64,000 nt of DNA from Candidatus Kuenenia stuttgartensis (GCA_945865635.1 CAMBEP010000008.1:62001-126000); one strand, 5' to 3'. Positions 15,293 through 25,015 are shown, numbered from the stretch's first letter. Program-made: numbers and translations. Notes: generated by a model not told the origin, from the letters alone.

Positions 15293-17209
15293 GTGGAAAG
15301 GCCGATAATTTGGATGAGATGGGTTAGTCAGGGTCTGCGAGATCAGGCCAAGTCCTACGGCGGAGCCGTCACCGTTTTGAACGCGTCGTATCATTGGCTT
15401 CCACTCCTGAGTCGGCTTTTTTATCTCATGGCAATTGCGGCCATGCAGCTACTTGTGGACCACCCATCGCGAGCGGAAGACCTGCATGCCTCGGTGGTGA
15501 GTTCTGCAAAATCCGAGCCACTGGACTCGACAACCCGAAGAGTGGTCGCCCTGCGTTATGACTGGCTTGAGCTTGAGCTCGTTTCAGCCAATCGCCAATC
15601 CCTGATGAACCCCGAAGAGTTTGCCTTATTTCTCGTTTCTGACATGCAGCGCAGTCATGCCAGTCGGGCCATTCTTCCGGACCCATTGGCATCGGATCAG
15701 AAGGCGCATTGGCTGGCAGCATCTCGGCAACTGGTTGAAAGCGGGTTTGATGTCTGGATCGAACTTGCTCCTGATTCCTTGGGTGATTGCCCGGTGAATT
15801 CTGAAAAGAGTATTCCGATCCTTGATCCTGCTCGGTCACAACAGCATGAGTTGGCCATTTTGAAGCGGGTACGGGCCCTGTCCGATTTGCGAACAGCCAG
15901 CAACAAGGCCATTGTCGATGGCTTCTACCTGCCGCTGGACTCGCCTGTCGCCTTGGCAAGCTCCTGGGAGGCTGGTCTGAATGAATCCACCTTTGGGGTG
16001 TTTCTGCAGGAGACTGGCCTGGAAGGCGAGTGGTCCAAGCGGCTTGTATCCAATGAGGATCGCCGGGCTTTTGTCCGGTCTGCGGGCCTCATGCCCTGGC
16101 TGGCCTGGAGATCGCGTCGAGTGGCCGATTTTTATCGTTCCATTGCCAATCAGACACATGAGACCACTGGCCTAAAAATCACCTTTGCCGTGCCCTCGTT
16201 TGCGAGCGTATCGGCGCGGTCCTTGTTTGAAGAAGCTGAGCTGAACGGAGTTTCGCCACTTGTTGCCTGGCGATGGATGGCATTTGAGCCGAGTTTGTGG
16301 CGGTCATCCGAAAGCATGGAACTGATCAGTTCGGAATCGATTGGCGATCAGAATCATGAACGTGGGATGATCGCCCATCCGGATCTGGAATCAGCCCTTG
16401 AGGGATTGTCGGTCAGGGGGCACTGGCTGAGCCAGGCCCTGCACCAGGCAAGGGGACCGAATTTTGTTAATGGAACGATGAAAAGCGAGAATCCCCCGGT
16501 TTCCATGGAGGCCGCACTTGTAAGTCACTTGTCCCGACACGATCTCCAATGGGTATTAATGGATCGGTCGGCGATCAGGGGCCAGGAATCGAATTTGGCT
16601 GACTGGAATCGCCGGTTCAAATCCATGCCAAGCTTTAAGAGCCATGAGCTGGTCACAAATGTTTCGCTTCAGGGCATGACGATCCGAACGTTTCAGATGC
16701 CAAAATCGATGCGAATTGCATTGATCAATCCATTACCATGCCGCATGGAGGTGGAGATGGTGGCGTCCGCAGGGGGACTGACCCGGATAGACAGCACGAT
16801 TGAGGTCACTTCAAAGCATCGAAACGATCAGGGAACGACCATTCGCCTGACCGTTGGGCCGAAAAGCTGGGGCAGCCTGGATTTTGGAACGCACTCTGAA
16901 ATGGGCTTCGAGGTGAGTTTGCCAGAGGAGTCTAAAGATGTGATTCAAACGCGGTATGACGAACTTATGGAGCATCGTCTGACGCCGCAGTCCAATTTTT
17001 TGAAGGGCGGGAAAGGCGCTGATTCGGCATCTGAGAAGACGCTTGGGCGTCGGTTGATGGCGGCCTTGCAAGCTTATCGGGAATCGCGTCTTGCAGATTT
17101 CTTCAGGCTTAGTGATGGCATTAAGGTGGAGCATCGCAACAGTCGTGGAGAGGAACGTGCCGCGCGACGTTTCACAGAAGATCTATCGAATCAACCAAAA
17201 ATTCGTTAA
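15293..17209 (+). CDS. Exported/membrane-anchored protein of unknown function, glycosidase-like central region
   Basis: I do not recognise this 638-residue protein with certainty. A hydrophobic stretch at about residues 33-56 (LPLLSRLFYLMAIAAMQLL) followed by polar sequence suggests a signal anchor or a signal peptide with a long n-region. Strand-like segments such as GFDVWIELAPD, AIVDGFYLPLD and LKITFAVPSF alternate with helices, for example MPWLAWRSRRVADFYRSIA. This rhythm recalls TIM-barrel glycoside hydrolases of the GHL10-like group, but I cannot point to catalytic acids. From about 470 the sequence is beta-rich (SMRIALINPLPCRMEVEM), then a charged helical tail. The start is GTG 15293 or ATG 15314. 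The gene is followed on the same strand by a TIM-barrel isomerase. Confidence 0.6.
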   Translation: MERPIIWMRWVSQGLRDQAKSYGGAVTVLNASYHWLPLLSRLFYLMAIAAMQLLVDHPSRAEDLHASVVSSAKSEPLDSTTRRVVALRYDWLELELVSANRQSLMNPEEFALFLVSDMQRSHASRAILPDPLASDQKAHWLAASRQLVESGFDVWIELAPDSLGDCPVNSEKSIPILDPARSQQHELAILKRVRALSDLRTASNKAIVDGFYLPLDSPVALASSWEAGLNESTFGVFLQETGLEGEWSKRLVSNEDRRAFVRSAGLMPWLAWRSRRVADFYRSIANQTHETTGLKITFAVPSFASVSARSLFEEAELNGVSPLVAWRWMAFEPSLWRSSESMELISSESIGDQNHERGMIAHPDLESALEGLSVRGHWLSQALHQARGPNFVNGTMKSENPPVSMEAALVSHLSRHDLQWVLMDRSAIRGQESNLADWNRRFKSMPSFKSHELVTNVSLQGMTIRTFQMPKSMRIALINPLPCRMEVEMVASAGGLTRIDSTIEVTSKHRNDQGTTIRLTVGPKSWGSLDFGTHSEMGFEVSLPEESKDVIQTRYDELMEHRLTPQSNFLKGGKGADSASEKTLGRRLMAALQAYRESRLADFFRLSDGIKVEHRNSRGEERAARRFTEDLSNQPKIR

Positions 17210-17382
17210 CTTTGGTATGATCCTATCACGAGCAGTGACGATGGGTCAGGTTTCAACCGTTTGCTGTCGTTTGAAGGGTTGAACCTGGCTGTTGAAATCG
17301 TTTCTGCCAAGGCCTGATAAAACATCCATTGAGTTGTTCGGGCCAAATTGGTGAACATGCGTGGAAAAGTCAGGAGGGCGTG

Positions 17383-18153
17383 ATGTTTGTCGCTTGTAGC
17401 ACTTTATGCTTTGCTCAGATGCCGTTTGATAAAGCGATGCGTCGGATGGCCGACCTGGAGTTTGATCGCGTGGAGTATGTCTTCAGTGGTCCTTCCGTAC
17501 ACGAAGTATTGAAGCCATCGTGGATTACCGAAAACAAAGAGCATGCGCTGCAACGCATCCGTACAGCATCTGGCCTTTTGCCAAGTTCCTTTGACATTCG
17601 CTTTGAGACGGAGAATCTGGAGGATCAGAAGCGGGAATTTGAAGCCCTTTGCTGGCTTGCAAAGTCCATGAGTGTGGCCGTGGTGTCGATCATGCCCTCA
17701 CCGGCAGGAACATCGGCCGAAGTGGAGCAGAAGCGATTGAAGGAGTTGATGTCGATTGCTGCCCGGCAAGGCATTGTCCTGACCTTGACCACAACGTCTG
17801 AAGGCATCACGGCCCAGCCGGCGGATGCGGTATCGATTTGCCGATCGCTGCCGGGTTTGGGCCTGACGCTTGACGCCAGCCACTACATCAATGGGCCGTT
17901 TCAGAGCGCTTCATTTGATGAGGTTTACCCGTATGTTCAGAATGCCAGGTTGCGTGACACGGGCCGCAAGCCGGGCGAATTTCAGATGAAGATTGGTCAG
18001 GGAGAGATCGAGTACAACCGCATCGTCAGCCAATTGCAGCGAGGTGGTTACAGGCGCGGTCTTGTAGTCGCGATTGAGGAGCGGGCTGACAGCCCATTTG
18101 ACACAGAGGCTGAGGTCCGCAAATTGAAGCTGGTGCTTGAAAGCCTGATCTGA
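17383..18153 (+). CDS. Sugar phosphate isomerase/epimerase-like TIM-barrel protein, cytoplasmic
   Basis: A 256-residue xylose-isomerase-like TIM barrel with no signal peptide. It opens with FVACSTLCFAQMPFDKAMRRMADL, where the first strand leads into the helix that selects the substrate, and has FDRVEYVFSG, GLTLDASHYINGP (metal-ligand region) and the GQGEIEYNRIVSQLQRGGYRRGLVVAIE end that is typical of the family. In this region related enzymes have Glu and His metal ligands. Start ATG 17383 is preceded by CAGGAGGGCG, a strong ribosome binding site; the frame is open 54 bases further upstream, but that extension is not family-like. The 173-base gap from the gene at 15293 does not prove co-transcription. 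Confidence 0.82.
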   Translation: MFVACSTLCFAQMPFDKAMRRMADLEFDRVEYVFSGPSVHEVLKPSWITENKEHALQRIRTASGLLPSSFDIRFETENLEDQKREFEALCWLAKSMSVAVVSIMPSPAGTSAEVEQKRLKELMSIAARQGIVLTLTTTSEGITAQPADAVSICRSLPGLGLTLDASHYINGPFQSASFDEVYPYVQNARLRDTGRKPGEFQMKIGQGEIEYNRIVSQLQRGGYRRGLVVAIEERADSPFDTEAEVRKLKLVLESLI

Positions 18154-18170
18154 CTGATGGTTAGATGTTA

Positions 18171-18198
18171 GCCGGAGGCAGCGAGAAAAGCCTCCGGC
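18171..18198 (+). terminator. Hairpin downstream of the TIM-barrel gene
   Basis: GCCGGAGGC (18171-18179) pairs perfectly with GCCTCCGGC (18190-18198) around a 10-base loop, 18 bases after the stop. No clear T-run follows, so it may be a weak or factor-assisted terminator. The stem shares the GCCGGAGGC core with the outer arms of the repeat at 14885-15077. Confidence 0.5.
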
Positions 18199-18490
18199 CA
18201 ATGTTGTATAAAACTTGAACCAAATTTGAAAATTTGGGCTTGCCTGTTTTTTTGGGAGTGGGTACGATTCCCTCAGTTGCTCAGGAAGTTTGGTGAGGTG
18301 CATTGAAAATGCAGCTTACCTGATTCCAAAGGGACTAGATCCGGCATGGAAGTTCGGATGAGAAGATTTCATCCTGATTTTTAGCCAATTGGTTGGGCAT
18401 AGAAGCCTGACTGGACTTTTACCTATTGAGCGTGGTCCAGCATCTGTGTTGGATCAAGGATTGCCTTGATCATGGAGGTTACAGGAGGCA

Positions 18491-19141
18491 ATGAATATGC
18501 GTCACTTCGGCGTTCCACGTGCATGGATGACGGGAATGGCAATGGTACTTGGTCTGGCCGGTTTGGCCCAGGCTGCATCAAGCCCATCCCAGTCTGCTAA
18601 AGTTTTGATGAGCTACGCGACTTCCGGTGCCATCGACACCAGTGGAGTCAATGGTACACCTGTGGTCAGCTTCAATAGCGTGCCCAGCGGCCAATTCACA
18701 ACACCATCGTCATTCAGTCTTGGTGAGTTCATGGTGGCTGCACTGCCATCAGGCGTAACTACCACTTATGCTAATACACCGTTTTCGATCACCTATCTGG
18801 TGAACTCAGTTGACGGCAAATCTATCGATCAATCCACCATCCCGATCGTGCTGACTGGCAAGATCAATGGATCAGTCACTGGTGCAAGCCAGTCTGACCT
18901 CATGGTGAGCTTTGATTCCAAGCCCATCCCAGAATTTCTGACCAACGGTTACAGCAACACGCTCGTCAACCTGGACAGCAATCTGACTCTGGTTCCTTCC
19001 ACCACTAACGGTGGACGCACAACGGCCCAATCACTCATGGTGGTTTCGCCCGTTCCCGTACCAGAACCAGCTTCAATCCTCATCTTCGGCCTTGGGGCCG
19101 CTGGATTGGTCTGGCACCGCCGCCGACGTCAATCTGCCTGA
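18491..19141 (+). CDS. PEP-CTERM sorting domain protein (copy 1)
   Basis: A 216-residue exported protein. It has an N-terminal signal peptide (hydrophobic MAMVLGLAGLAQAA, cleavage likely after AQA) and ends with the PEP-CTERM sorting signal: VPEPAS, then a hydrophobic helix ILIFGLGAAGLVW, then basic HRRRRQ. Exosortase would cut near this signal and place the protein at the surface or in extracellular matrix. The body is Ser/Thr-rich and beta-type, without a known catalytic domain. It is a paralogue of the next gene; both share YANTPFSI and a PIVLxGxxNGSxTG block. Start ATG 18491 has AGGAGG five bases upstream. No exosortase gene is in the window. Confidence 0.88.
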   Translation: MNMRHFGVPRAWMTGMAMVLGLAGLAQAASSPSQSAKVLMSYATSGAIDTSGVNGTPVVSFNSVPSGQFTTPSSFSLGEFMVAALPSGVTTTYANTPFSITYLVNSVDGKSIDQSTIPIVLTGKINGSVTGASQSDLMVSFDSKPIPEFLTNGYSNTLVNLDSNLTLVPSTTNGGRTTAQSLMVVSPVPVPEPASILIFGLGAAGLVWHRRRRQSA

Positions 19142-19209
19142 ATCTGTGCCGAAGTCGCATTCGGTCCTGATCCATGACAGGTTTGTACTCCATCAGATAA
19201 AAAGATTTT

Positions 19210-19246
19210 CCGAAGCGGGGTTTTCATCAACCCCGCCTTCGGTTTT
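19210..19246 (+). terminator. Rho-independent terminator between the PEP-CTERM genes
   Basis: CCGAAGCGGGGTT (19210-19222) pairs with AACCCCGCCTTCGG (19229-19242) with a single bulged C, and TTTT follows directly. It separates the two PEP-CTERM genes into distinct transcripts. Confidence 0.85.
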
Positions 19247-19350
19247 CCAAATTCCAGAGACATCGATTTTTTTCGATCCAGCCTCATCAACACCCTGATC
19301 TATCTGCCACCACCATATACCCTGAAGTTGACACCCGGAGATTCACACCC

Positions 19351-20028
19351 ATGACACGGTTTTCATGCCGGTTTCAGTTTGCCCATCTGCTTTGTTTGCT
19401 TGTCAGTACAGCCAGTTGCAGCCTATCGACCCAAGCTGGGATCATGGCCCCTGGCTCCGTCAATAGCTTTGGCTTCACCACATCGGGCCAGGTCGGTCTC
19501 AGTGGAGTGACAGGCTTTAATGCCATCAGCTTCAAGAGCCAGGCTGATCCGATCTGGGGAACAACCGGGTCCCGCTACCTTGGTCAATTCCTGACAGCAC
19601 CTTTGCCAGCCGGAATGTCCACTTCCTATGCAAATACACCATTCTCGATTTCGATCCTGCCCACCGGGCTTCAGCTTGACGGAACCTGGTATGTGCAGCC
19701 CAACCTTCAGCCGATCGTCTTAAAAGGCCGTCTCAATGGATCCATCACCGGTTCGGATTATTCCTCGGTGGTGGCTTCGTTTGATCCAGTTGATCCCTGG
19801 GTCGACATAATTCAAGGCGGAATACCCAATACCAAGACATTCCTCAGCGGGATCGGGCCATTCATCCTGAATACGGCCGGAATAACCGATGTCACCATGA
19901 GCTGGATGACACTTCTCAATCCAACGGTTGTACCCGTTCCTGAGCCATCCACTTTGGCCGTGATTTCCTCAGGCCTGATGTTGGCCTGGATCGCACGCCG
20001 CCGTAGTCGGAACCTGAACAGGGCTTGA
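19351..20028 (+). CDS. PEP-CTERM sorting domain protein (copy 2)
   Basis: A 225-residue exported protein and paralogue of the gene at 18491. The signal peptide spans roughly residues 1-29 (hydrophobic FAHLLCLLVSTASCSLS, possible cleavage at TQA-G). The C-terminal sorting signal is VPEPSTLAVISSGLMLAWIARRRSR: PEP box, membrane-spanning helix, basic tail. The body matches copy 1 in YANTPFSI and in the PIVLKGRLNGSITG stretch, but the central loops differ in length, so the duplication is not recent. The two other Cys residues lie in the signal peptide. Its role is unknown; PEP-CTERM proteins are usually linked to exopolysaccharide and matrix. The start ATG 19351 is supported by GGAG at 19338-19341, nine bases upstream. 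Confidence 0.85.
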   Translation: MTRFSCRFQFAHLLCLLVSTASCSLSTQAGIMAPGSVNSFGFTTSGQVGLSGVTGFNAISFKSQADPIWGTTGSRYLGQFLTAPLPAGMSTSYANTPFSISILPTGLQLDGTWYVQPNLQPIVLKGRLNGSITGSDYSSVVASFDPVDPWVDIIQGGIPNTKTFLSGIGPFILNTAGITDVTMSWMTLLNPTVVPVPEPSTLAVISSGLMLAWIARRRSRNLNRA

Positions 20029-20133
20029 CAACGGCTTGACCGTTCGGATGGAATGGGATGATCGACGTTTAAGCGATCCATAAGGGCAGGTTGCCTGGCT
20101 GCGACCCTTGCCTCGAAAAAACCCTATTCGGTA

Positions 20134-20793
20134 TTGAACTTGAATCACGATGCCCCTGATCCGATGGTTCTGGTGGCGCGTGCCAGGTCGGGTGAAACCG
20201 ATGCTCTGGGCACGCTTTGTGATATGTATCGAAATTATCTGAGGATGCTTGCGCGTACAGGTCTGGGACCACGTCTGCGAGAGCGGGTGGAACTTTCGGA
20301 TGTCATTCAAGAGACCTTGATTGAAGTGATCCGCCAGTTCCCAGCCTTCACCGGTCAGGATGAAGTGGCACTGGTCGGGTGGCTCAGACGACTGATCTCA
20401 CAAAAGCTGGCGGATCTTGGCCGCTATCATAGCCGGGTCAAGCGTGGCGGCGGCGATGCACCGTGGCCGCTGGATGCACCCATGACAGGCTCGATGGGCA
20501 TCGCTGGAAATGCCGCAGAACCCGGCGGTCGGTCGGTCAATCTGGTCGAACTGCTGACATTGAGCCAGACCAGCCCAAGCGAGGCAGCGGTTCGAAGAGA
20601 GGCTACCGTGATCCTGGCCGACGCATTGACCAAACTGCCGTCGGATCAAGCCGAAGTGCTTTGGTTGTATCATGTCGAAGGGATGTCGTTTGAAGCAATT
20701 GGCAAGCATTTTGGAGTCACCCGAAAAGTGATTCGCGGCATGTGGGCCAAAGGTCTGGCAAGCCTTCGTCAGTCGATGGGTACATCCTCTTGA
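20134..20793 (+). CDS. ECF-type RNA polymerase sigma factor
   Basis: A 219-residue sigma-70 family factor of the kind expanded in Planctomycetes. Region 2 covers about 8-90, with LVARARSGETDALGTLCDMY, VELSDVIQETLIEVIRQFP and the GWLRRLISQKLAD helix for -10 recognition. A Gly/Pro-rich linker at about 105-140 is followed by region 4 at about 150-213, with ALTKLPSDQAEVLWLYHVEGMSFEAIG and a helix-turn-helix (HFGVTRKVIRGMWAKGLASLR). The start is TTG 20134, with alternatives close by. The gene is 148 bases upstream of the giant kinase gene on the same strand. In Planctomycetes such sigma factors are often encoded next to Ser/Thr kinases that likely control them, since no anti-sigma gene is present. 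Confidence 0.9.
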   Translation: MNLNHDAPDPMVLVARARSGETDALGTLCDMYRNYLRMLARTGLGPRLRERVELSDVIQETLIEVIRQFPAFTGQDEVALVGWLRRLISQKLADLGRYHSRVKRGGGDAPWPLDAPMTGSMGIAGNAAEPGGRSVNLVELLTLSQTSPSEAAVRREATVILADALTKLPSDQAEVLWLYHVEGMSFEAIGKHFGVTRKVIRGMWAKGLASLRQSMGTSS

Positions 20794-20941
20794 AGGATTC
20801 AATCACTCGCGGGGCCATCAAAAATTTAAAACCGTAGTCCTGATTTAAGTACCCACTTTCGATTTATTGACGCTGAGTTCATAATAGATAGCGCTACCCA
20901 AGTCACTACGATCTCCCTGGTGAGATTTCGCAACAGGGGCC

Positions 20942-23900
20942 ATGGCCATGCCTGAGGTTCCCGATATTCAGACAGACCAACCGCCTGTCTCAGACCCAAT
21001 GGCCCAGCACCCGACATGCGACCTCGGTGATGCTGTCGAGGATTATATTTCTCAAACCGAGGAATTAGGCCATCCTCCAGAACTCGCAAAATTTCTCGAA
21101 CAATTCCCACACCTTGGCGACGAACTCCGCAATGCCTTGGAAGGGCTTGCCATGATGCGTGGCATGCTCAGCTCCGGCGGATCCGTTCCTCGATCCGGAA
21201 CCCCGTCCGGGTTCGACTCACCTGAAATCACTCTGCTTAAGCCTGGTCACAGCCTTGCTGGATACAGAATCGTTCGTGAGCTTGGTCGGGGCGGCATGGG
21301 CGTGGTTTATGAAGCGGTTCACGTCGACCTGGATCGCCCCGTGGCCCTCAAGATTCTCAAGCCTTGGTCAGGCGGGTCAGCACGCCGGCGATTCATCAAT
21401 GAGGCCCGAACCTCTGCTGGACTTCACCATACCAACATTGTTCCTGTTTTTGATGTTGGTCAATCAGGCTCCACCTGTTATTACGCCATGCAGAAGATTA
21501 ACGGTGAGGGGCTGGACTGGCTCATCCGCCGACGCCGTGGCGAGGTCATCACAACGCCTGGTATTGAAGGGATTTCTGCGACCACTCAGGATGTGGACAC
21601 GACTCCTGAACTGACGCTCTCTGCACACCATGAAATCATGAGCCGCTCCAAGCTCTCTCTTGATCAGCGTCCGGACCATGCACAGCCAAACCTGCAACCA
21701 GGCCGATTGGTCGAATTCCAATTCCTGCAGAATCCCGCCCTGGGTGGCCATACATCCACCGATCGAATCGCTCTGAATCCAGATTGGTCAAGTTTTGCTC
21801 GCTGGGTCGCACAAATCGGCTGTCAGGCGGCCATGGCACTCGACTATGCCCACAAACGGCAGGTGATTCACCGCGATATCAAGCCTTCAAATCTGATTCT
21901 CGATGAATCCGGCACCATCTGGGTGGCAGACTTCGGTCTGGCACTCAGGCTCGACGATCCCGGCCTCTCGCGAGGCGATGGAGTTCTAGGCACGCCCCGA
22001 TATACCAGCCCGGAACAGGCCGCTCGCAAGGTGGTGGATCACCGCACGGATATTTATAGTCTTGGCGCCACTTTATATGAACTTCTGACCTCTCGCCCGG
22101 CTTTTGATGGAGAGACCAGCGATGAAGTGATCCGCAAGATCATGACCGAGGCGCCGGTGGCTCCACACTTGATCGAGCCGCGAATTTCCAAAGATCTTGA
22201 AACCATCGTCATCAAAGCCATGGCACGCCGGCCAGAGGACCGCTACGAAACTGGCCAGGAACTGGCTGAAGATCTCGAGCGATTTCTCAGATACGAACCG
22301 GTCCGGGCTCGCAGGATCGGTTCGGTTGGGCGAATGTGGCGACTTTCACGTCGACATCCAGCCGTGACTTTGGTGACAATGGTGGCCTTATCCCTAATCA
22401 TGGGAATTGCAACGTTTGCCTATCGCCGAGTCGCTCTGGAGCGGGACGATGCCTTGGTGGCACGCGCACAAACCGAGGCCGCCCTCTTGGGTGAAAAAAC
22501 GGCGCTTGGCAAGGCCAGGTTGTCCATGCGCAATCAGTTGTGGCAACAAGCTTCGCTGGTGCGCATGTCGGCAGTGCCCGACCGGCGAGAGACCATTCTA
22601 AATCTGGTTCAGGAGGCTGTCGCTTACGACCCGGAACCGGATCTCAAGTCCAAGCTGCGCGATGAAGTGGTCGCGGCATTATCCTTAAGTGATGTGCATC
22701 CGGAGCGTCCGCTCGTCGCCGACCCGGTTGCCGGCTTTGAAATGATTGCCACCAGCGACAACCGTGCCGCCACGGTGAGCTCGGATCGAAAAACTCTGAT
22801 TATCTGGGATCTGGAAACGGCTACAAAACACGCCGAAGTCCAATTGGAAAAGTTGTTTGAGACCTCTGCGGTCCTCGATCCGCGAGAGCAGTCCGGGCAT
22901 GGCCTGCGTGGCATGCCTGACAATTCCATCCCCGGTGGGTTGCTCTCACGCCGTAACAGCCTTGTGATCGTCTCCATAGGCCCCATGCTTGGAGTGGTTC
23001 TTCCAGACGGTCGCGGTATTGTTTGGGTCGATAGCCAAACGGCTGAGCCTCGCGGAGAGTGGCGAACTCAGGATCAGAATACCGTTTTGGCCGTGCAGCC
23101 AGTCGGCTCCAAAGCACGAATTTTGACCATCGAGCTGCATCCGGATCTGAGCAGCCCAAATACCACTGGACGAGTCTTCCCGTTTGGGCCATTGCGCCCT
23201 AGCGACGAATTTCTGATTTGTATCCACGACCTGGAAAAGCCCGATTCCAAGCCCCTCATTCTGGAACGCATCAAGCCGGCTGCCGAACGCGGTCGATTCG
23301 TCTGGCCTGTACTATCCGTCAGTCCCGACGGTGGCTGGGTTGCTCTAAGTCATCTGTTTGACGAACAGATCCGAATCGTAGATACCGCAAATGGTGACGA
23401 GCTCGGAAGCCTCTCTGCACAGGTGCCTGTCTCCTCCATTGCCGCTGGCCCACAGCGTCTGCTGGCAGTCGCAGGCGGTGGCTCAATACGTCTATGGCGC
23501 AATGAGATCAAGCGGGATGCGGCAGAAACAGCCTGGTCGGCCGTGGCCTTGCCAACGCTTGGAACACAACTTGGCGTCATTCGGCAGATTCGATTTGCAG
23601 CCGACCGCAATAGGATCGCAGCCTCTGGGCGAACCTCAGGAATCGAGCTCTGGGATGTCGATTCCGGAGAGACCATAGCCACTCTGGCCACAAGCGGACA
23701 AGTCGATCACATGGCCTTTACCGCCAGCGGAGACCGCTTGCTGGGCTCGATGGACGATGCCCGCAATGGCGGGCTACGGGTCTGGTCAATCAAAGAACCG
23801 CTTGCCAAACGACTTGTGGCCACTGCTCCTGAGCCTGTGATCTCATTGGCACTGCAAGGGAGCCCGGAATCTCCTACTGTTTTTGCCCAAACCCTCACAG

Positions 23901-25015
23901 GGCAGGTCTGGTTTGATATCCCGGGCCAGGGACCAATGCGACAACTGGAATCCGCATCGACAAAAAATCGATTCGGAGCCGTTCGAACAGACGACAAAGG
24001 AAGGCTTTGGACCCTAACCGACGGCACAGTAAAACGATGGGATATGTGGTCCCGAAACTCGCCCAATCTGGTCAGCCCAAGTGCCACTTCGCTCTTGCCG
24101 GAATCTGGCGACGGAGCTTGGTCGATGCGCGGCTTTGGTCTCACAAGAATGCCCAGTGGATTGGTCTTTGCAAGCGATTCCGGTCGTTTGTTCACTTCCC
24201 GCGGCCCAATGCTTTACTTGATGGACCCGACGGATGCAAAAGGATTCGCGCCGATTGTGCCGGAAGCCTCTGAGAGACAAAGCCCTCAGAACCAGGGGCC
24301 AGGACGCAATCAAGGGCCCTCAGATCGTGAAAAATCCGAAAGAAGGCGGGCTCAAGGCCCTGCGGATGCAGAAAAAAAAGAACGCATCCGCCCGGATATG
24401 CCGCAATCAAGACCTTCCGACGGCTTCAGCGGATTTAACACACTGCGAGCCTTTGTCCCGTTTTCGAAGCGGTTGAACGTGACTCCAACCGGAGATCGGA
24501 TCGCTTTGATCCGAGGCGACACCTGGGAGTTCTGGGATATTGATCAACGTCAGCAATCGCCATCAGGGCCGATTTGGTCAGCACGCCGCCGAACCATCCC
24601 GATCGGTGCTCCGATTTCGGATGTAACCACCTTGGCTTTATCACCCAATGGGTCCACACTCGCATTGGGCAATCGGGAGGGTGCTCTTTACCTGATCGAT
24701 GTCAAGAAATGGGCTGTAAGAGCCTCGTTCAATGTCGGAACCCCTGAAGAACCTGGATCGAACCTGATCACTGACCTAAGCTTTATGCCCGGCAATCGCC
24801 TTTTCCTGGCCGTGGTCGGGCGCCGGGAAATTGCAATTTGGGATCTGGAGAATCACCCAGTCCGTACCCTGAGCCTGCCGGTGGACAACCCCTCCACCAC
24901 GCCAGTGGTTTGGCAGTCAGGAGGCACTGGCCTTTATAGCGTTGAGGAAGATAAACGGATTGTCCACTGGGACATGCAGCGCATCTTCTCCAAGATCGAG
25001 GAGCTTGGCTTATAG
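20942..25015 (+). CDS. Membrane-anchored Ser/Thr protein kinase with WD40-like C-terminal region
   Basis: A 1357-residue protein. Residues 1-60 hold a short domain (EDYISQTEELGHPPELAKFL) common before planctomycete kinases. The kinase domain runs from about 108 to 455: glycine loop GRGGMGVVYEA near 114, catalytic Lys in VALKILK near 137, HRDIKPSN near 310, DFGLAL near 330 and GTPRYTSPEQA near 350. About 100 extra residues, rich in polar sequence, sit between the hinge and the catalytic loop. One transmembrane helix (VTLVTMVALSLIMGIATFA) lies near 475. The rest is beta-propeller-like with WD-type blades (ELWDVDSG, IWDLENH), interrupted near 1115-1160 by a charged linker rich in Arg, Glu and Gln. 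It probably senses a signal through the propeller outside and phosphorylates the sigma factor or other targets inside. Confidence 0.9.
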   Translation: MAMPEVPDIQTDQPPVSDPMAQHPTCDLGDAVEDYISQTEELGHPPELAKFLEQFPHLGDELRNALEGLAMMRGMLSSGGSVPRSGTPSGFDSPEITLLKPGHSLAGYRIVRELGRGGMGVVYEAVHVDLDRPVALKILKPWSGGSARRRFINEARTSAGLHHTNIVPVFDVGQSGSTCYYAMQKINGEGLDWLIRRRRGEVITTPGIEGISATTQDVDTTPELTLSAHHEIMSRSKLSLDQRPDHAQPNLQPGRLVEFQFLQNPALGGHTSTDRIALNPDWSSFARWVAQIGCQAAMALDYAHKRQVIHRDIKPSNLILDESGTIWVADFGLALRLDDPGLSRGDGVLGTPRYTSPEQAARKVVDHRTDIYSLGATLYELLTSRPAFDGETSDEVIRKIMTEAPVAPHLIEPRISKDLETIVIKAMARRPEDRYETGQELAEDLERFLRYEPVRARRIGSVGRMWRLSRRHPAVTLVTMVALSLIMGIATFAYRRVALERDDALVARAQTEAALLGEKTALGKARLSMRNQLWQQASLVRMSAVPDRRETILNLVQEAVAYDPEPDLKSKLRDEVVAALSLSDVHPERPLVADPVAGFEMIATSDNRAATVSSDRKTLIIWDLETATKHAEVQLEKLFETSAVLDPREQSGHGLRGMPDNSIPGGLLSRRNSLVIVSIGPMLGVVLPDGRGIVWVDSQTAEPRGEWRTQDQNTVLAVQPVGSKARILTIELHPDLSSPNTTGRVFPFGPLRPSDEFLICIHDLEKPDSKPLILERIKPAAERGRFVWPVLSVSPDGGWVALSHLFDEQIRIVDTANGDELGSLSAQVPVSSIAAGPQRLLAVAGGGSIRLWRNEIKRDAAETAWSAVALPTLGTQLGVIRQIRFAADRNRIAASGRTSGIELWDVDSGETIATLATSGQVDHMAFTASGDRLLGSMDDARNGGLRVWSIKEPLAKRLVATAPEPVISLALQGSPESPTVFAQTLTGQVWFDIPGQGPMRQLESASTKNRFGAVRTDDKGRLWTLTDGTVKRWDMWSRNSPNLVSPSATSLLPESGDGAWSMRGFGLTRMPSGLVFASDSGRLFTSRGPMLYLMDPTDAKGFAPIVPEASERQSPQNQGPGRNQGPSDREKSERRRAQGPADAEKKERIRPDMPQSRPSDGFSGFNTLRAFVPFSKRLNVTPTGDRIALIRGDTWEFWDIDQRQQSPSGPIWSARRRTIPIGAPISDVTTLALSPNGSTLALGNREGALYLIDVKKWAVRASFNVGTPEEPGSNLITDLSFMPGNRLFLAVVGRREIAIWDLENHPVRTLSLPVDNPSTTPVVWQSGGTGLYSVEEDKRIVHWDMQRIFSKIEELGL

